NCBI GenBank assembly: GCA_020632635.1
Contig: JACKFE010000004.1
Coordinates: 271,045-335,044 of the forward strand
Reading direction: 5' to 3'
Source of the DNA: Nitrospiraceae bacterium
Lineage (GTDB): Bacteria; Nitrospirota; Nitrospiria; Nitrospirales; UBA8639
Length of the DNA stretch: 64,000 nucleotides
Shown here: piece after piece, positions 60,411 through 64,000 of the stretch
Layout of the letters: each line of letters begins with the position of its first letter
Numbering within the stretch: the stretch's first letter is position 1
The notes under the pieces: model-generated
Database searches by the model: none
Told to the model about the DNA's origin: nothing
Seen by the model: the letters and a program-made list of their open reading frames with translations, nothing else
Made by a program: the position numbers and the translations under genes

Positions 60411-61640
60411 ATGTCACACGATGAATCGTCACTTCTCAAAAATTCTTCAGGGTCTTCTTCGGGTTTGTTCGGGCAGTATGAGGCCGATGTCTTTGAGATC
60501 CAGGTTGGGGCCAAAACGCTGATTCTGGTTGGGACGGCGCATGTCTCCCAGGAATCGGTGGAATTGGTGAAATTAGTGATCGAACAGGAGCATCCGGATG
60601 GCGTCTGTGTCGAGTTGGATGAAAAACGGTTAGAGGCGATTTCCAATCCGAACCGGTGGGAATCCTTGGATCTCAAGGAAATTATCCGCAAGCAGCAACT
60701 CAGCACGTTGATGGTCAATCTGGTCTTGGCGTCGTTTCAAAAACGGCTCGGAGATAAATTGGGAGTGCTGCCAGGCGCGGAAATGCTGGAAGCTCTTCGG
60801 ATGGCTGAAAAACATTCTGTGCCGGTGCATTTGGCCGACAGGGATGTCCGGGTGACGATGCGCCGGGCGTGGCGCACGACTCCGTTCTGGCGCAAAAGCC
60901 TCTTATTGTCGTCCATGCTTCTGGGCATTTTTGATACCACGGAAGTCTCGGAAGAAGAAATCAAAAATCTGAAAAAGCAGGATGTGTTGTCGGAGATGAT
61001 GAAAGAGTTGGGAGAGGACGTGCCCACTCTGAAAGCCGTGTTAATTGATGAACGGGACACATATTTAGCTCAAAAAGCCTTGGATGCTCCAGGGACCAGG
61101 ACCGTGGCTGTCGTGGGAGCCGGGCATGTGGCTGGGATCATACGCACGCTTGAACAAGGCCAGCCGGTCAATTTGGAAGAATTGAATTTCGTTCCTCCCT
61201 TGTCTCCGGCTTGGAAAGTCGCGGGATGGAGTATTCCAGCCTTGATTGTCGGGTCCATTGCCTTTATCGGATGGGAGAAAGGATTGACGGCCGCCGGGGA
61301 GAATGCCCTGTATTGGTTTTTGGCCAATGCCATTCCAAGCGGCATTGGGGGAATGTTAGCCATGGCCCATCCCCTGACCACCCTGACGGCCTTTTTTTCC
61401 GCTCCGTTTACCAGTCTGACGCCTGTGATTGGGGTCGGCTACGTCACCGCGTTTGTGCAGGCCTATTTGCAACCGCCATTGGTTCGTGATTTTCAAACCG
61501 TTGCCGAGGATATTGCGGTTCCCCGAAAGTGGTGGAGCAGTAAATTGCTGAGAGTGTTTCTAGCCTTTTTGTTGCCGACCATCGGCAGTATTATCGGCAC
61601 CTGGGTAGGAGGCACCCGAATTGTCTCAAATTTGTTTTAG
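60411..61640 (+). CDS. TraB-family membrane protein
   Basis: The first 240 residues form a TraB/PrgY-type domain with VGTAHVSQESVELV, the glutamate-containing VCVELDEKRLEAI and, later, VAVVGAGHVAGI; related GumN proteins have the same core and may be metallopeptidase-like. The last 150 residues have about four membrane helices (WSIPALIVGSIAFIGW and on). Start at the ATG 60411 (409 residues); a GTG three codons earlier is possible. The role in this organism is unknown. Confidence 0.82.
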   Translation: MSHDESSLLKNSSGSSSGLFGQYEADVFEIQVGAKTLILVGTAHVSQESVELVKLVIEQEHPDGVCVELDEKRLEAISNPNRWESLDLKEIIRKQQLSTLMVNLVLASFQKRLGDKLGVLPGAEMLEALRMAEKHSVPVHLADRDVRVTMRRAWRTTPFWRKSLLLSSMLLGIFDTTEVSEEEIKNLKKQDVLSEMMKELGEDVPTLKAVLIDERDTYLAQKALDAPGTRTVAVVGAGHVAGIIRTLEQGQPVNLEELNFVPPLSPAWKVAGWSIPALIVGSIAFIGWEKGLTAAGENALYWFLANAIPSGIGGMLAMAHPLTTLTAFFSAPFTSLTPVIGVGYVTAFVQAYLQPPLVRDFQTVAEDIAVPRKWWSSKLLRVFLAFLLPTIGSIIGTWVGGTRIVSNLF

Positions 61641-61662
61641 ATGATAGCCGGCTTCAGGACGA

Positions 61663-61683
61663 TTGAGCCGTCGCTCAAATTTT
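61663..61683 (+). terminator. Intrinsic terminator of the TraB-family gene
   Basis: TTGAGC (61663-61668) and GCTCAA (61673-61678) form a six-base stem with a CGTC loop followed by ATTTT. It overlaps the last codons of the convergent zinc-ribbon gene. Confidence 0.65.
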
Positions 61684-61863
61684 GGGCGTGGTGACCTTCG
61701 AGGTGTGCTGAAAAATACATTTCGGGCAGGTGTAGTGAATAAACCTGCCCTCCCCCACCATGCGCTTGCGCATGGGAATTTTGCACCAGGTGCAGTCTCG
61801 ATCCGGAAGCTGTTGTCCGGTTTCCGGCGATGGTGGTGAAGTACTCATCAGTTTAGGGTCCAT
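61675..61863 (-). CDS. Small zinc-ribbon protein
   Basis: Sixty-two residues from the ATG at 61861-61863. A Pro/Ser-rich start is followed by CTWC, a basic turn (KIPMRKRMVGEGRF) and CPKC, so one zinc site is likely. The unit resembles small transcription- or ribosome-associated ribbons, but no specific role is evident. It is convergent with the TraB-family gene. Confidence 0.65.
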   Translation of the reverse strand: MDPKLMSTSPPSPETGQQLPDRDCTWCKIPMRKRMVGEGRFIHYTCPKCIFQHTSKVTTPKI

Positions 61864-61890
61864 TGTCAAAAACCAGGAAGGAGTTTGTCA

Positions 61891-62649
61891 ATGTATAGAA
61901 CATTTCAACTCATCTCTTGGGCTGTGGCGGTCGTAACTCTCAGTCTCTTGGGGATCATGGTGCCTGTCCGGGCGGAGACAGAGGCCCCAGAAATTCCTAA
62001 GCTTACGGTCACTGGTGAGGGGAAATTTGACGTGGCGCCGGATAAGGCGGTGGTGAGTTTTGCTGTGGAGACGGCGGGGGAACGGTTGTCGGATGTACAA
62101 CAGGAAAATCAAACCCGCATGAGCAAGGTGTTTGACGAGTTCCGGAAATTAGAGATTCCCTCTCAATTCATTCAAACCACCTCGTTTCAAGTAATTCCGG
62201 AATATCCCCCTCCACCCCGGCGTTCTTCGGGGGAGTCCTTGGAGCAATCAATCCCTCGCATTCTTGGCTATCGTGTCATCCATCAGGTCAATGTGGAAGT
62301 GCGTGATTTACGCAAAGTGGGACTTGTCGTGGATCGGACTTTGAAGGTGGGGGCCAATCGGTTTGCCGGCATTTCCTGGGGGTTGCAACAGGAAGAACCC
62401 GTCAGACTCCAAGCCCTCCAGCAAGCGGCGGACAAAGCTAGTGCGAAAGCCGAGACCTTGGCTCGGGCTCTCCATGTCAAACTTGTGCGAATTATGCAAG
62501 TTACGGAAGGCGGAGTTTCAATCATGGCCCCTCGTGGCCAGCCACGGATGATGGCCATGGCGATGGAATCCAGTGGAGATGCGTCTATCTCCGCCGGGGA
62601 AATCTCCGTTCATGGGACAGTGACCTTGGTGTATGAAATTTCTCAGTAG
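61891..62649 (+). CDS. SIMPL-domain exported protein (DUF541)
   Basis: A signal peptide (ISWAVAVVTLSLLGIMVPVRA) is followed by a SIMPL domain: PKLTVTGEGKFDVAPDKAVVSF, then QQENQTRMSKVFDEF and the GYRVIHQVNVEVRDL segment, with a C-terminal GTVTLVYEI strand. Related periplasmic proteins in other bacteria protect against oxidative stress or act in lipoprotein or channel maturation; here no specific role is visible. The ATG at 61891 follows AGGAAGGAG. Confidence 0.88.
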   Translation: MYRTFQLISWAVAVVTLSLLGIMVPVRAETEAPEIPKLTVTGEGKFDVAPDKAVVSFAVETAGERLSDVQQENQTRMSKVFDEFRKLEIPSQFIQTTSFQVIPEYPPPPRRSSGESLEQSIPRILGYRVIHQVNVEVRDLRKVGLVVDRTLKVGANRFAGISWGLQQEEPVRLQALQQAADKASAKAETLARALHVKLVRIMQVTEGGVSIMAPRGQPRMMAMAMESSGDASISAGEISVHGTVTLVYEISQ

Positions 62650-62696
62650 TGGTCAGGCGATTCTTGCCCACCCCCTCTTTTGCTGATCTGTGATCG

Positions 62697-63644
62697 ATGC
62701 CAATGAAGATGAGCGACCAGAAGCCAGATGGCGTCCAGCCGGATTTCCCACGCGGTACTCCCGTTGGTGGCGTGCCGGCCTTGGTGGTTTCCGGATTTTT
62801 GGGAGCAGGAAAAACCACCCTGGTTAAGCATTTGATTCGGGATGCCCAGGAGCAGGGGCTTCGGTTGGCCGTGATTTCCAACGAGTTTGGGGCATTGGGG
62901 ATTGATCAAGCCTTGCTGCAAGAAGCCGGGGGGGCAGGATACGTCGAGTTGGAAGGCGGCTGTGTCTGCTGTCAGCTTTCGAACGAATTGCGGGACACGC
63001 TTCAGGCATTGTGGTCTAAAATTCGCCCCGATCGGGTTGTGGTCGAGACATCCGGAGTGGCCTTGCCGTTTGAAACCCTCATGACGTTTTGGCGGGAACC
63101 CATCACCGATTGGGTTGGCGAGAGTCTGGCGGTTGTGGTGGTCAATGCCGAGCAAGTCGCCCAACGACGGGATTTGGATGGGACCTTTGAACAGCAAGTC
63201 TCTTCAGCGGATCTTCTGATTTTCAATAAAGTCGATCTCGTGCCGGAAGCTTCCCTTCGTGAGTTGGAAGAAGTGCTTCACGAAATGGCCCCCGACGCCC
63301 CTATCCTTCATAGTGTCCACGGAGAAGTCGACGGAAGGGTTCTCTTTCCCTCACTTTCCTCGAAGAGCATTTCCGCCAATGAGGTTCGAAGGCGTTCCGA
63401 ACTCATGCCCCACACCCATGAAGCGTTTGAGTCTCAGGAACTTTCCTTGCCTGACGACCTCACGCCTGATCAACTACTGAATCGCTTGCAAGCCCATCAG
63501 GCTCTTCGCATGAAAGGCATCGTACATACCTCGGAAGGTCTGAAGCTGGTACAAGGGGTCGGGTCCCGAATTGAATTGACGACCCCTCCCTCCGGTATTC
63601 CTGAAGATCTGATTGGCCGGATCATTATTATTTGTCGAAAATAG
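62697..63644 (+). CDS. CobW-family GTPase, putative metallochaperone
   Basis: A G3E-family P-loop GTPase. The Walker A reads SGFLGAGKTTLVKHLI, the metal-binding motif GGCVCCQL, the GTP-base motif FNKVDLVP, and a C-terminal CobW domain follows (LLNRLQAHQALRMKGIVHTSE). Such proteins deliver zinc or cobalt to client enzymes. Length 315 is normal. No client gene is next to it; the outer-membrane receptor after it is on the opposite strand and might import a metal complex. Confidence 0.9.
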   Translation: MPMKMSDQKPDGVQPDFPRGTPVGGVPALVVSGFLGAGKTTLVKHLIRDAQEQGLRLAVISNEFGALGIDQALLQEAGGAGYVELEGGCVCCQLSNELRDTLQALWSKIRPDRVVVETSGVALPFETLMTFWREPITDWVGESLAVVVVNAEQVAQRRDLDGTFEQQVSSADLLIFNKVDLVPEASLRELEEVLHEMAPDAPILHSVHGEVDGRVLFPSLSSKSISANEVRRRSELMPHTHEAFESQELSLPDDLTPDQLLNRLQAHQALRMKGIVHTSEGLKLVQGVGSRIELTTPPSGIPEDLIGRIIIICRK

Positions 63645-63655
63645 GCTGGATGCGG

Positions 63656-64000
63656 TTAGTTGGGGAAGGCCCAGGTGAGTCCGCCCATTACCATTCGTGG
63701 AGTGCCAGGAACAAAGTGGATGTCGGTGATGCCTCCTGCAGGTTCTCCAGGAAGCCGTGATTCATAGACGAATTGGGCTTGGCGCCAATCGGTATCTGTG
63801 AGATTCCTGATACTCACAAAGGCCTCTAGCCGTCCTGAGGGGAGGGGGCAGGGAATTCGGTAGCGCACGATCAGGTCAAAAATGGTGAAGGGTTCCAGCA
63901 AGACACTCCGGTCCTCCACTCCTGCCCGGCTTCCTACCGTCAGCATTTGCACGGTACCCGTTAGTCCTTGAGGTAGGCGTGCGGTGAGGGAGGAAAAGGC
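63656..64000 (-). CDS. TonB-dependent outer-membrane receptor, C-terminal part
   Basis: The frame is open to the right edge, so about 115 C-terminal residues are seen and the gene continues outside. They look like the last strands of a TonB-type beta barrel: alternating hydrophobic residues (FDLIVRYRIP, LEAFVSIRNLTDTDWRQAQ) and a terminal GGLTWAF ending in Asn rather than Phe. FVSIRNLTDTDW is the common end-of-barrel NL-D motif. It may carry a siderophore, metal or vitamin, but the ligand cannot be told. Confidence 0.8.
   Translation of the reverse strand, partial: AFSSLTARLPQGLTGTVQMLTVGSRAGVEDRSVLLEPFTIFDLIVRYRIPCPLPSGRLEAFVSIRNLTDTDWRQAQFVYESRLPGEPAGGITDIHFVPGTPRMVMGGLTWAFPN

Noticed and set aside
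1..64000. CRISPR array, tRNA or rRNA, insertion sequence or prophage
   Set aside because: No regularly spaced direct repeats, cloverleaf-like sequences, transposase or phage genes were seen by eye on either strand; a covariance-model search could still find a missed small RNA.

Overview
The window looks like a core chromosomal segment of a chemolithoautotrophic bacterium that fixes CO2 by the reductive (reverse) TCA cycle. The genus is most likely Nitrospira or a close relative in Nitrospirota. That placement is inference from gene content. The evidence is a two-subunit bacterial ATP-citrate lyase (AclB 398 aa, AclA 608 aa), a five-gene 2-oxoacid:ferredoxin oxidoreductase of the Hydrogenobacter/Nitrospira type, a monomeric NADP-type isocitrate dehydrogenase next to the lyase, and abundant Gram-negative envelope genes (LolA, MurJ, TonB-type receptor). 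By eye the base composition is balanced rather than GC-rich, which would suit a low-GC (for example marine) Nitrospira lineage better than a high-GC one. I saw no rRNA, tRNA, CRISPR array, insertion sequence or prophage gene.

Layout. 1-4.0 kb, minus strand: a truncated HDOD signalling protein, an unknown protein, D-aminoacyl-tRNA deacylase and the lipid II flippase MurJ. 4.1-8.4 kb: a membrane protein fused to a spermidine-synthase-like domain, a small unknown gene, an FG-GAP repeat lipoprotein and two tiny genes. 8.4-10 kb, minus: ruvA and a YebC-family gene, without ruvC or ruvB beside them. 10-20.8 kb, plus: housekeeping genes (fmt, rsmA, ftsK, lolA, gph, thrH, cutA, an M23 peptidase) with several unknown exported proteins and a response-regulator receiver tethered to the membrane. 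21-25.6 kb: the five-gene ferredoxin oxidoreductase operon, closed by a clear terminator. 25.6-29.7 kb: surE, a DedA-like gene, cysS, rlmB and a stand-alone LuxR-type HTH protein. 29.8-33.4 kb: prepilin peptidase with four minor-pilin genes.

33.6-46.9 kb is the carbon-fixation core: isocitrate dehydrogenase, a methyltransferase, aclB, aclA, aconitase, a fumarate reductase-like FeS subunit and flavoprotein, and succinyl-CoA synthetase sucCD. These genes and the ferredoxin oxidoreductase operon cover fumarate to succinate, succinyl-CoA formation, ferredoxin-dependent carboxylation, 2-oxoglutarate to isocitrate to citrate, and ATP-dependent citrate cleavage to acetyl-CoA and oxaloacetate. Malate dehydrogenase, fumarase and a second 2-oxoacid oxidoreductase are not in the window. 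The isocitrate dehydrogenase gene and aclB share an almost identical 20-base element directly against their predicted -35 boxes, which suggests common control.

47-64 kb is mixed: a DEDD exonuclease, SlyD, RecQ with a C-terminal HTH domain, a single STAS protein, aminopeptidase P, an ECF-like sigma factor with an unusual putative anti-sigma partner, a membrane acyltransferase, a large exported VIT-VWA protein, a TraB-family membrane protein, a SIMPL protein, a CobW-type metallochaperone GTPase, and the C-terminus of an outer-membrane receptor running off the right edge.
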